A stretch of 64,000 nt of DNA from Alphaproteobacteria bacterium (GCA_028289425.1 JANQPL010000009.1:388961-452960), one strand, 5' to 3'. Positions 37,600 to 46,142 are shown, counted from the first letter of the stretch. The notes: generated by a model not told the origin, from the letters alone. A program made the numbers and translations.

Positions 37600-38273
37600 T
37601 ACGATTTGTTTGTCCTTCCCGCAGGTCCATTGGCGCTGGTGTGTATCCACGCGCGAGGATCAGACATAATTCTCAAAGTTCGAACGGGGTGTGCCCGCCC
37701 CTCTTTGCCGTGAATCAATGCTCGATAGACATGTTCGCCAAAGAACAGCCCTAGCATGATGGCGGGAGCGCCAAACACGGCAAAAAATGTCCATGTGGCC
37801 AGGCTGGCAACGAACGGCAGTGCGGCCGTCCAAATCAACAAGAGTACGAATAAGATGGTCCAGATGGCCGTTAGCCGACGGGTGTAGGTTGACCAGCCGC
37901 CAGAAACCTGTCCGGCTTCAATTCTTCTAAATCTAGTGATTACAGGTTCCTGCCCGGGCAACAACGACCGGCCGAAATAAAGCGCCAAAAATCCGTAGAG
38001 GAACAAAGGCGGCAAGTATGAAACCAAGTAAGCGAACTCTACGCCGAGCAGCATCGCGACCAACGCACCGGTTAGTATGAGACATCCACTTGCCCACACC
38101 GCCAGCAGGTCTTTTGATGCACCGTCCAACCAGGCAGCGCACAGATTAACCGCGGCAATGGCAACAAGTATGCCAACAAACAGTTCGTGCGCGTCGCGGA
38201 GTGCCGCAACCTGCAGTGGCACAAAAAAGAGGACCGACAAGGCCCTAAGCAAAGACCCCCGACTCCAAGTCAT
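37599..38273 (-). CDS. Integral membrane protein, COG4648/ApeG-like
   Basis: A 224-residue membrane protein with six or more hydrophobic helices, including LLRALSVLFFVPLQVA, LFVGILVAIAAVNLCAAW, LVSYLPPLFLYGFLALYFG and a C-terminal region GLFFGEHVYRALIHG. The size, position (between the ACP and adenylation genes) and segments such as PPLFLYGFLALYFGRSL match the ApeG membrane protein of aryl polyene clusters, whose role is not known. Three bp after the ACP stop. Confidence 0.78.
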   Translation of the reverse strand: MTWSRGSLLRALSVLFFVPLQVAALRDAHELFVGILVAIAAVNLCAAWLDGASKDLLAVWASGCLILTGALVAMLLGVEFAYLVSYLPPLFLYGFLALYFGRSLLPGQEPVITRFRRIEAGQVSGGWSTYTRRLTAIWTILFVLLLIWTAALPFVASLATWTFFAVFGAPAIMLGLFFGEHVYRALIHGKEGRAHPVRTLRIMSDPRAWIHTSANGPAGRTNKS

Positions 38274-38276
38274 CGA

Positions 38277-38552
38277 TCAAGCGTTAGTTGCTTCGCCAGC
38301 CCGCGCACGGTTGACAAAAGCCGTCAACGAACGAACGGACGCGAAGATTTCTACATTCGCCTCGTCGTCCGCTAGGATTTCCACGCCATATCGCTTCGCG
38401 AGTTCCAGTGATAGCTCTAGAGCATCGATGGAATCCAGCGCCAACCCTTCGTTGAACAACGCTTCGTCAAAGTCGATTTCCGACGGAGATTCCTCCAACA
38501 GAAGGGTTTCCACAATCAGTTCAGCAATCTCTATGGGTTGTATTTCGGCCAT
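38277..38552 (-). CDS. Acyl carrier protein of the aryl polyene synthase
   Basis: A 91-residue ACP. Phosphopantetheine attachment is Ser41 in GLALDSIDALEL. The acidic composition is typical. Aryl polyene clusters usually have two ACPs (ApeE and ApeF); only this one is here. First gene of the leftward core operon; the 212 bp upstream (38553-38764) hold no gene and should carry a promoter, unless the halogenase transcript reads through. Confidence 0.9.
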   Translation of the reverse strand: MAEIQPIEIAELIVETLLLEESPSEIDFDEALFNEGLALDSIDALELSLELAKRYGVEILADDEANVEIFASVRSLTAFVNRARAGEATNA

Positions 38553-38764
38553 GTCGCCCCCCGACGAACGAAGTATCTATTTCCATTATTCTGAGCCACA
38601 TCAGTTGGACATGCAACAGTCGCATGAGACGCCAACGGCTCAACCAGGGCTCACTGATGGCACACTTATTCGGTCGGCCGGCCGGTCAGATTCCGCTGGT
38701 CAACACTCAGCTTTGACGCGAGTCATTAGCCGAGGGAACGACAAGCCTGACCAAAGGCCAAATG

Positions 38765-40060
38765 TTATAACAAACGGCTATTGGTTGGTTGCTTGGCTCC
38801 AAAAACCGCCCGATACCATTCCAAAACGACGAACAGGCATTTAAAAGCGAAGAGCCTAGCCCGAAAGTCGATGTCGCCGGCATATCGGCCACTTAGCAGC
38901 GAAATTACAGCGGATCGTATTTGAAACCGATTATTGGTGGACATGAAAAGGGTTTTCATACTTGGTTCCATGAAGCGATAGATGAACCAGGAGAACGTCT
39001 TCAACATTGACCTCACCTCCGCCTCATGGCGTCTTAAGGCCCGAATACCCGACGAACGATCGGCTAAATAGATATCCACTGCCTCCCCGATCGAACTCCC
39101 GCTTCGCATCGCGACGAAAACGCCGGTGGAAAAAACCGGATCGATGAATGCGAATGCATCCCCCACCAACGCAAATCGGTCGCCGAATAGCTTGTTCGAC
39201 GAGTAGGAAAAATTCCCGGTAGAACGCATTTGGCCATCGCGGATCGCGTTCGTCATCCGCGCTTTAAGCGCAGGGTTTGCTTCAACGCCTTGTTGAAATT
39301 TGCTTTCAATCGATCCCGGGCTGGCTTTTAAGAAATTCGGTTTGGCCACCATGCCGACGCTGGTAATTTCGCGGCTAATTGGAATCAACCAGAACCAGCC
39401 GTGCTCAAACCAATAAATGCTTATGTTGCCTTCGTCTTCGCCGGAACGCCATTGGACATTTCGAAAGTGAGAGAAGATTGCCGCGCTTTCGTGCTGACGA
39501 TTTCGTTCCCAAAGCCCAAAGCGCCGCGACAAGAATGTGTCGCGTCCGGACGCGTCGATGACAAATCTTGCGGCATGCCGGTTCACTGCCCCATCTGCGT
39601 CTTTGGTCACAACCTCCACGTAATCGGGGTTCGAGAAATCGCAGTCCTGAACTGAATAACTTTCAAAAACGTCGACACCTTTTTCTTGCGCATTTCTGAG
39701 CAATAGGTGATCAAATTCGGACCGGCGGACTTGATAGGCATGTTTGAACTGGGGTGTCAGCGCCTCGGCAAACCTGAATGAAACGTGGGCTTCGGATGTC
39801 AGTGTGGTGAAGTCCGCTCCAGGCTTCAGGACGCCAATGTCTTGCACTGAATCGAGCACGCCCAACTCTTCAAAGATTTCGAGGTTTTGTGGAAGCAGCG
39901 ACTCACCAATATGGAACCGCGGGTGCTGCGTTTGTTCAAACAGCTTCACCGATCGCCCAAGTTTGGAGAGCTTGGTTGCGGCTGTCGAACCCGCCGGCCC
40001 ACCGCCGATGACCGCAACATCAACAATTCTTTCAGCGGATTGTCCGTTAGTGCAACTCAT
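38765..40060 (-). CDS. Flavin-dependent halogenase-type oxidoreductase
   Basis: A 431-residue FAD enzyme. GGGPAGSTAA (residues 19-28) binds FAD. WxWxIP, the signature that distinguishes flavin halogenases from ordinary monooxygenases, is exact (WFWLIP, 222-227). Lys79 in GVLKPGADF is at the place of the chloramine-forming lysine. LVGDAFAFIDPVFSTGV follows, typical of phenol or pyrrole halogenases. It lies at the head of the aryl polyene cluster, as in xanthomonadin clusters whose pigments are brominated. It probably halogenates the aryl head. The start at 40060 (MSCTNGQ) is chosen over an ATG five codons upstream. Confidence 0.83.
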   Translation of the reverse strand: MSCTNGQSAERIVDVAVIGGGPAGSTAATKLSKLGRSVKLFEQTQHPRFHIGESLLPQNLEIFEELGVLDSVQDIGVLKPGADFTTLTSEAHVSFRFAEALTPQFKHAYQVRRSEFDHLLLRNAQEKGVDVFESYSVQDCDFSNPDYVEVVTKDADGAVNRHAARFVIDASGRDTFLSRRFGLWERNRQHESAAIFSHFRNVQWRSGEDEGNISIYWFEHGWFWLIPISREITSVGMVAKPNFLKASPGSIESKFQQGVEANPALKARMTNAIRDGQMRSTGNFSYSSNKLFGDRFALVGDAFAFIDPVFSTGVFVAMRSGSSIGEAVDIYLADRSSGIRALRRHEAEVRSMLKTFSWFIYRFMEPSMKTLFMSTNNRFQIRSAVISLLSGRYAGDIDFRARLFAFKCLFVVLEWYRAVFGAKQPTNSRLL

Positions 40061-40215
40061 CCCAATTAACCACAAAAGAAGCGAGATTGGCCATGTATCA
40101 ATGAATGGGGCGAAATCCCTTGCTTCCGCAACTTAAGGGGAAATAATCTGAAAGCACAAGCGAAGTCGGCAGTTCGCCGGGTGCTCACGGGTTGCGTAAC
40201 GATCGGAGAACAGGA

Positions 40216-41214
40216 TTGAACAAGAATGAGGTCAAAGAGCTTCTTGGGGTGCGTGGCGCGGAACAAGAAGCTCTCTTTCGATTGGCCCGGGGGCTAAGGA
40301 GGCAACACTTTGGCGATCAAGCAGTGGTTCGCGGTGTTGTGGAGGTAACCAGCGCCTGCGTGAGGAGTTGCACATACTGTCCGATGCGCGTTGAAAACCA
40401 GTTCGGTCGCTACCTTCTGACGTCTGACGAGCTTGTAGAGTCTGCGAGACGCGTTTTTGCTTCCGGCGTCCCTGTGTTGTCTATCCAAGGCGGAGAAATC
40501 CCAAAAACAACCAAAATCGTGGGCGAAGCGATAAGGCGGATTCGGGATGAGCTCGGCCACCAATTGGAGATTCTGCTTGTGTTGGGGGATAAGTCCCACG
40601 ATGAATATCGTCATCTTAAGGATGTGGGCGCCGACAGTTATATTCTGAAGTTCGAAACCTCAATAGAAGAACTGCATGAGCGTCATCGCTTTTATCCGTT
40701 GGCGGACAGGGTGGCGGCGATAAAGAGCCTCACCGATCTGAATTTCAAAGTAGGTTCGGGCACGATTGTGGGCTTGCCGGGCCAGACTGTCGAGCAGCTC
40801 GCCGATGATCTGATGTTTGCCCGATCGCTCGGTCTCGACATGTGCAGCGCGTCGCCATTCATTCCGGCTAAAAACACCCCACTGGCAAATGAACCAATGG
40901 GCGATTTTCAAACGACGTTGAACGCGATCGCAGTGACGCGAATATTGCTCCCGAAATCGCTGATACCTGCGGTTAGCGCATTGCAGAAATACCAAGCCGG
41001 CGGACAGGTGGCGGGGCTCGACGCCGGTGCTAATGTGATCACGGTGAATTTCACACCTAACAAAGATCAATCGGATTATCCTATCTACGGCGCGGATCGG
41101 TTTGTTGTCGGCCTGAGACACGCAATTCACACGTTAAAGCGTGGTGGACTGGCGTCGGGACTGATTGATGACGCAAACACTATAAGAGGGTCACTTGCCG
41201 AAGCATGCACATGA
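40216..41214 (+). CDS. Radical SAM enzyme, BioB/HydE/PylB-like
   Basis: A 332-residue radical SAM protein: Cys48, Cys52 and Cys55 form the CxxxCxxC cluster site (TSACVRSCTYCPMR). SIQGGE, KFETS and GTIVGLPGQT are typical of the BioB/HydE/PylB branch, and a C-terminal BATS-like segment (INV-like VITVNFTP) is present. I chose the TTG at 40216, 6 nt after GGAGAACAGG, over a TTG eight codons upstream with no such site. It diverges from the halogenase across a 155-bp gap. No hydrogenase or biotin genes are near, so a role in making or modifying the pigment starter is plausible but untested. Confidence 0.78.
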   Translation: MNKNEVKELLGVRGAEQEALFRLARGLRRQHFGDQAVVRGVVEVTSACVRSCTYCPMRVENQFGRYLLTSDELVESARRVFASGVPVLSIQGGEIPKTTKIVGEAIRRIRDELGHQLEILLVLGDKSHDEYRHLKDVGADSYILKFETSIEELHERHRFYPLADRVAAIKSLTDLNFKVGSGTIVGLPGQTVEQLADDLMFARSLGLDMCSASPFIPAKNTPLANEPMGDFQTTLNAIAVTRILLPKSLIPAVSALQKYQAGGQVAGLDAGANVITVNFTPNKDQSDYPIYGADRFVVGLRHAIHTLKRGGLASGLIDDANTIRGSLAEACT

Positions 41215-41323
41215 GTCCGTCAGAAAGCATGTCTTAGAACAAGAAAAATGGTCTGCGCCGAATGCGGGAATTCGTTCAAACCATAATGCTCATTACCTGT
41301 ACCTGCACAAAAATGCTGCGCAA

Positions 41324-42268
41324 ATGACAGCGACTCCTGTTACCGAAAGTTTAGCTCGCCAAACTGAAAACCCGGAAGGCTTTGTCGAGTATTTTCCAAA
41401 CTCGGTCGTGCAGCGAGAGCCGATAAAAATGCCGGATGGGTATGAGACGCAGCTCTACGCCTGGCAGCCCACAGAAAAACCCAAAGCGGTTGTCATTGGA
41501 CTTCACGGCATTAATGACTATGGAATGGCCTTCGATCTACCGGCCAACGTTTGGTTAGCACACGGAGTATCAACCATATCGGTCGACCAACGCGGTTATG
41601 GATGCACGCAGGGCCGAGGGGCATGGCATGGTCAGGACAAGATGGTGCGCGACATTGGGCACGTGACGGATCTTGTCCATCAACGCCACCCTGATGTTCC
41701 CTTGTTCCTGCTTGGCGAAAGCATGGGTGCCTCACTTGCAATACTATTCGCGGAATCTGCCGCAGAGCAGCGTTTCACAGGATTTATCCTTTCGTCCCCG
41801 CCAATGCTTGGACAAAGTACTTTGGGCGCGCTCATAATGAATGCCATCGCCTTTGGTGCTATGGTCGCACCAAACCTACGCTTCGGCTTTTCGCTGGAAA
41901 AATCGACGGCAACGGACAATCGCCGCCTCCTTAAGCTGCTAAATAGAGACCCGTTTTTCAATCGGAAAACGAAACTCGGAACGCTGCGGCGTGTCGGTGA
42001 GATGTTGCAGAACGCCACCGCGGCTGCACACAATCTCGATGTTCCATTTTTAGTTCTACTCGGCAAACGCGACCGCCGAATAGATCGGCGGTTGGCCCAG
42101 AAGCTATTCACGGAAAAATCTCGACGTCAGGCCGGCCGAAGCTCTGTGTTGGTTTACGAAGACGGTTTTCATCTTCTCTTCAGAGATCATGGTCGGGCAT
42201 TGCCAATCTCCGATACGGCCGCTTGGATTTTGGAAACTCTGGACAAGAACCCAGAACGCACGGGTTAG
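41324..42268 (+). CDS. Alpha/beta hydrolase, monoacylglycerol-lipase-like
   Basis: A 314-residue serine hydrolase. Nucleophile Ser133 in LLGESMGASL, acid Asp250 or Asp254 in LLGKRDRRID, and His283 in DGFHLLF make the triad; HGINDYG is the oxyanion region. A cap domain lies at about residues 160-235. It resembles lysophospholipase/monoacylglycerol lipase proteins (PldB-like). The start is uncertain: a TTG at 41195, with GAGGG upstream, would overlap the radical SAM gene by 20 nt and add 43 residues. It is probably in one operon with that gene. Confidence 0.78.
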   Translation: MTATPVTESLARQTENPEGFVEYFPNSVVQREPIKMPDGYETQLYAWQPTEKPKAVVIGLHGINDYGMAFDLPANVWLAHGVSTISVDQRGYGCTQGRGAWHGQDKMVRDIGHVTDLVHQRHPDVPLFLLGESMGASLAILFAESAAEQRFTGFILSSPPMLGQSTLGALIMNAIAFGAMVAPNLRFGFSLEKSTATDNRRLLKLLNRDPFFNRKTKLGTLRRVGEMLQNATAAAHNLDVPFLVLLGKRDRRIDRRLAQKLFTEKSRRQAGRSSVLVYEDGFHLLFRDHGRALPISDTAAWILETLDKNPERTG

Positions 42269-42765
42269 TTCGTCTCCATTTCAGCTGTTGAATCGAAACG
42301 GAGAACGCATGCTTGGCCGTCATTTCAGATGGTTCTGAACGACGCCCTGCGGCAGGCTTGCCAATCTTGCACTTCCCGTGAGTCGGACATTAACCAGGCC
42401 GAGGACATGCCGTACCCACTCGGTCCAAGTCTGTTGCCGACGCCTCCGGCATAAACAGTCACCTCTGTGTTCGAGCCGGACACAGAATCTAGAAAGTGGT
42501 GGAAGCAGTCCTCCGCGACCCCGTCTCTGTGGTTTACGGAGAAGAATTCCCTGATAACGCCGCATCTACTGGGAAATTTGGCGCTCCAGAAGCATCCGTA
42601 GGGGCTCTCGAGTCGTTTTTTTCGGCAGAGTTAATCGCGAGTACAGCCAAATTCCCTAGATCCAAAAACAGGGAATCTTGCCCTTCGAACAGGGAAATTA
42701 AATGGGCAAACACGGAGCCAACAGTGCCAGCGTCAATCGGCACCCTTTGAAAACAGATAGGATAG
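42269..42765. other. Gene-free region between the pigment and catabolic clusters
   Basis: About 500 bp with no supportable gene. It separates an AT-richer stretch from the catabolic region. Short repeats of the type ACAGGGAA (near 42668 and 42689, with a complementary TTCCCT near 42651) can form weak hairpins; overlapping open frames on both strands show no domain. It may be degenerate intergenic material or a decayed mobile remnant. Confidence 0.45.
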
Positions 42766-43500
42766 CTACCGGTGCACGCCACCAACTTGACCTGCATTTT
42801 TTTGCTCTAATGCATGCGCCGGCAGGCGGCTCAAGATCCACACATTCATCGCGCCCCACGAAACCGCCATCGCCGTGAAGGCGATGAACACAGGCGATCG
42901 GAAGAACGGATCGACGAACCAAAGAGCACCCTGGAATGATAACATGATGCACATATTGCTGTATTCAAGCAGATAAGACTGTCCGCGCCGTGATTGTCTG
43001 CGCAGCATTAACGCCGTGCTGAAGGGCATCGCCCAAAACGCTGTGATCGGGAACGAGATCAAATACAGGTCGTCAACGAGGGCGACTTTCACCAGGTACC
43101 ACAAGACGCCGATGGCCAATGTGCAAAGACAAACCAAACCGGCAAATTGTTGCGGTGTCGCCCACGGCGCCAACTCTTCACGTCCATATTTGATGAACAT
43201 GCCGACAAGGGTGATTTCAATTGCGGTAGTAAACACCAAGGCCACCCACCACGCCTTGACCCACCAATGATCATATACGTTGAACCACAGATCGTATTGC
43301 AGCACGAAAATGAGGTCGTGCATGGCGAACCACCCAACAGCTGCTAAGGGGGCGGAATAGGCAGCATGCAGCCGGGTGAGCCGAAAAGATTCAATCAGAA
43401 AAACAAACGTCGCTCCCGCAGCGCCCGCAAAAAAGAGTAAAACGAACAAGACGTTTTGGTCGATCGATTGCAAGGCAAGCTGCGGGTCGTAAGTCATCAC
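42766..43500 (-). CDS. Seven-helix membrane protein, unknown family (copy 1)
   Basis: A 244-residue integral membrane protein with about seven helices. It is a paralogue of the protein at 44355-45101: both carry HDL...D.WF.VYDHW near residues 60-80, then a helix with Glu and the KYGREE loop near 105-112, and a late DPFFRSP segment before the last helix. The conserved acidic residues close to membrane boundaries suggest an enzyme or transporter rather than structural protein. I do not recognise the family. Last gene of the leftward catabolic operon, 30 bp after the enoyl-CoA hydratase. Confidence 0.75.
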   Translation of the reverse strand: MMTYDPQLALQSIDQNVLFVLLFFAGAAGATFVFLIESFRLTRLHAAYSAPLAAVGWFAMHDLIFVLQYDLWFNVYDHWWVKAWWVALVFTTAIEITLVGMFIKYGREELAPWATPQQFAGLVCLCTLAIGVLWYLVKVALVDDLYLISFPITAFWAMPFSTALMLRRQSRRGQSYLLEYSNMCIMLSFQGALWFVDPFFRSPVFIAFTAMAVSWGAMNVWILSRLPAHALEQKNAGQVGGVHR

Positions 43501-43530
43501 AAAGGCATCCCTAGCGTGTTTTCCACTTCC

Positions 43531-44313
43531 CTACTCCGCTTGGCGCTTTGCTAGGAATTTCTCGACCGCATTCAAATGGAATTTTTCATTCATGCTGAGC
43601 GCCTCGTAGGCCATGCCCGCATCCATCACGGCGTGCATTTCACGTTTCAGGCCAAGATTGGTGACTGCCTTGGTCCACGCGATCGCTTCCGTGGCACCAT
43701 TGGCAAGGCGCGCTGCGATTTTGTCCACGGTTTCATCCAGTCGATCCGTCGAACAAACCCGATTGATCAGCCCAATGTCTTTTGCCTCTCGCGCATCGAC
43801 CAAATCGCCCAGAAGCAGCGCCTCTTTAGCCCGCGCATAGCCCACCAGATACGGCCAGATAAGGCATCCTCCATCGCCAGCAACCAGTCCGACGCGGACA
43901 TGAGGGTCCCCGATCTTTGCGTTTTCATCAGCGACGATGATGTCGCAAAGCAACGCGACCGAAGCACCCAGACCAATTGCATCTCCATTCAGTCGGCAAA
44001 TGATCGGTTTTTCGGCTTCCAATAGGCTGTAGACAATCCTTTTGCCTTGAATGTTTTGGACGGCGTAGCGAGACGTATCTTCGCCCAGGCGCTCCATCAT
44101 GGAGACATCGCCACCTGCACAAAAGGCGCGACCAGCGCCCGTGAGAATGACGACGTCACATTCCCGATCGACCGATACATCATAGAAAACTTGAGCCAGC
44201 TCGTGATGCAGTTGCTCATCAACCGCATTGAGCTTGTCGGGGCGGTTTAGCGTCGCACGTAAGATTCGACCCTCGCGCTCGAACTTAATGCACTTATATG
44301 AGGAGTAATCCAT
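43531..44313 (-). CDS. Enoyl-CoA hydratase/isomerase family protein
   Basis: A 260-residue crotonase-fold protein: RPDKLNAVDEQL, oxyanion-hole GAGRAFCAGGDVSM and NGDAIGLGASVALLCDI. In standard hydratases the first catalytic Glu lies in a PE[VI] segment; here the corresponding stretch reads DPHVRVGLVAGDGG, so that Glu is apparently replaced and an Asp follows. The enzyme may therefore be an isomerase or a specialised lyase rather than a plain hydratase. It lies between the two seven-helix membrane protein genes. Confidence 0.85.
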   Translation of the reverse strand: MDYSSYKCIKFEREGRILRATLNRPDKLNAVDEQLHHELAQVFYDVSVDRECDVVILTGAGRAFCAGGDVSMMERLGEDTSRYAVQNIQGKRIVYSLLEAEKPIICRLNGDAIGLGASVALLCDIIVADENAKIGDPHVRVGLVAGDGGCLIWPYLVGYARAKEALLLGDLVDAREAKDIGLINRVCSTDRLDETVDKIAARLANGATEAIAWTKAVTNLGLKREMHAVMDAGMAYEALSMNEKFHLNAVEKFLAKRQAE

Positions 44314-44354
44314 TTGCCCATTCCTTTTCTGTCATCTCGAGGAGCGGCTCGCGC

Positions 44355-45101
44355 CTACGCAACAGATGCGAGCGTTTTCGGATTTTTTTGAACGTCGAAT
44401 TCTTTGCTTGGAAGTTGGCGGATGACCCAAATCGTAGCGGCGGCCCACAACACCGTAACAACACCCAATCCGATCCAAGCTGGGCTTCGGAAGAACGGAT
44501 CAAGCGGCCACACGGCAAGCCACCAGCAGATTGTCATGCCAATATAGGCGTACCAGGCAATTTCGGTCTGCCCCAAAGACGATCCGCGCCGAGCCATCAT
44601 GGGGATGACAAGGGGCAAGCAGAACCAAACAGTCCAGCCAAAGCTGAAGAACCAAAGTTCATCCGCAAGGACCGATTTGACGCCGACCCAAATGATTGTA
44701 ACGCCCGCGAGCGCAGCAAAAATAATAGCGACGTAAGCTGGCTGCGACACCTGGGGAAGGATTTCTTCTCTGCCATACTTCAGAGTCTGGTAGAAAAAAA
44801 TAATCTCAAGGATGTTTGTCACCACGAGGCCCGCAAAGAAGAGCTGCATGAACCAATGGTCATAAACGAAGAACCATTTATCGAACATCAGCAAGTAATG
44901 AAGATCGTGGGGAATGAAGACGAGCGTGCACACCAAGGGCATGGTGAAAATCTTGTGCTTGAAGCCTTGGTAAACAGCGATGCCAAAATAGGTGAAATTG
45001 CAAATGAGCGAAAACGCACCGAGTACAAGTAGACGCGGCACGTTCGCGTCGATGTTCGCGAACACACGGGAAACGTCGTAAATCGCCATCGCATCGGTCA
45101 T
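44355..45101 (-). CDS. Seven-helix membrane protein, unknown family (copy 2)
   Basis: A 248-residue membrane protein paralogous to the one at 42766-43500: shared HDL, VYDHWF, ILEIIFFYQTLKYGREE, and WPLDPFFRSPAW near the C-terminus. Seven hydrophobic helices are evident. The pair flanks an enoyl-CoA hydratase and follows a MarR regulator, so both are probably needed for the pathway, for example in substrate uptake or as membrane-bound enzymes. Not recognised as a known family. MTDAMA or MAIYD could be the start; 14 bp after the marR-type gene. Confidence 0.75.
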   Translation of the reverse strand: MTDAMAIYDVSRVFANIDANVPRLLVLGAFSLICNFTYFGIAVYQGFKHKIFTMPLVCTLVFIPHDLHYLLMFDKWFFVYDHWFMQLFFAGLVVTNILEIIFFYQTLKYGREEILPQVSQPAYVAIIFAALAGVTIIWVGVKSVLADELWFFSFGWTVWFCLPLVIPMMARRGSSLGQTEIAWYAYIGMTICWWLAVWPLDPFFRSPAWIGLGVVTVLWAAATIWVIRQLPSKEFDVQKNPKTLASVA

Positions 45102-45115
45102 TTTTGTCTCCCGAG

Positions 45116-45652
45116 CTAATCCCCGCGCTCTTCAAATATCGTTTTCAAGTTGTGCTTCATTGTGGAGAGGACGTGGATCGCCACATCCAGATCTTCCTGA
45201 TCGATGCCAGCGATAATCTGATCATTTGCCGGCGCGGCGATTTCCGTCATGCCCTGCAGCTTTTTAAGGCCTTTGTCTGTGAGCATGACGTGTTTCGCCC
45301 GTGCATCATCCGGCGCTGGCACACGGGCCACCAGCCCGGTTTTTTCCAGCGCCTGCACCAGCGTGCCGACAGAGGCTTTCCCCATATCCAGCACCCGGCC
45401 CAGCTCCACTTGGCTGAGCGTGCGGGTGCGATTACGCGCTAAATTGGCAAGCACCCACCATTGCGAGCGGGTAACGCCGTGGGGCTTTAGGGTTTGATCG
45501 ATCAACGTCTTGCGCATGCGCGACACGTCGTGAATATGAAAAGCAACGCGATACGGGCTGCGTTCGAAAATATCGTCCTGAAGCTGCGCTGCCCGCTCGA
45601 CCGCTTTCTCCGGTGCTACCCTGGGCGTTGCCTTCCGTGTTTGCTTTGGCAT
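45116..45652 (-). CDS. MarR-family transcriptional regulator
   Basis: A 178-residue winged-helix regulator: VTRSQWWVLANLARN, LSQVELGRVLDMGKASVGTLVQALEKTGLV (recognition helix; quoted in segments), wing with DDARAKHVMLTDKG. An N-terminal basic extension precedes the domain. MarR proteins of catabolic operons are commonly relieved by an acyl-CoA or aromatic ligand. It is embedded in the leftward operon and is the only regulator in the catabolic region, so it is the natural candidate to bind the triple palindromes at 49669-49734. Confidence 0.88.
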   Translation of the reverse strand: MPKQTRKATPRVAPEKAVERAAQLQDDIFERSPYRVAFHIHDVSRMRKTLIDQTLKPHGVTRSQWWVLANLARNRTRTLSQVELGRVLDMGKASVGTLVQALEKTGLVARVPAPDDARAKHVMLTDKGLKKLQGMTEIAAPANDQIIAGIDQEDLDVAIHVLSTMKHNLKTIFEERGD

Positions 45653-45683
45653 TCACATACTTCCTTTTATTCTGCGCACAAAT

Positions 45684-46142
45684 TCAACCACGCGCCGGCA
45701 ATCGTACAGTGTATTCCGCCGGCGTCGTCTTGCCCACGCGATCATTCTCAAGCCACACGTCCAGCTTGATCAGATGCTCTCCTTCATCGGTGACGAACTT
45801 TTCGACCACCTTTCCCTTGGCAGAAACCGTGTCGCCATTCATGTTCATGTCGCGCATTTGAAACGAGAACTTCTTGACCCAGCCTTCAAGGCCGATCCAA
45901 TCGGTCACAGCACGCGACAGCATGCCGGCCGTCCATCCGGTATTGTAGAAAATGCCCTCGTGCCCGCTATCGATGGCATAGTCCGGATCGTGATGAATGC
46001 GGCTCCAATCCTGGGAGCCGTGGACCTGCCGCGCCATAGTTGTCCAATCAAGCGCCATGGAGAAGCCCGGCAGTACATCGTCGACGGCCACATCGTCCCA
46101 ATAAAGGACTTTCGAAAAGTCTCGCGTTCGCATCGTGGTCAT
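45684..46142 (-). CDS. MaoC-family dehydratase, hotdog domain
   Basis: A 152-residue MaoC-like protein with QDWSRIHHDPDYA, the hydratase-2 motif (Asp and His catalytic pair). It pairs with the adjacent MaoC-N-like protein, whose stop overlaps its ATG (ATGA), to make a two-subunit enoyl-CoA hydratase as known in actinobacterial steroid pathways. The partner has the non-catalytic hotdog. It would hydrate an unsaturated acyl-CoA with a bulky side group. Confidence 0.83.
   Translation of the reverse strand: MTTMRTRDFSKVLYWDDVAVDDVLPGFSMALDWTTMARQVHGSQDWSRIHHDPDYAIDSGHEGIFYNTGWTAGMLSRAVTDWIGLEGWVKKFSFQMRDMNMNGDTVSAKGKVVEKFVTDEGEHLIKLDVWLENDRVGKTTPAEYTVRLPARG

Noticed and set aside
42320-42797. 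Overlapping open frames on both strands in the gene-free gap
   Set aside because: No recognisable domain and incompatible overlap with each other; composition resembles non-coding DNA.
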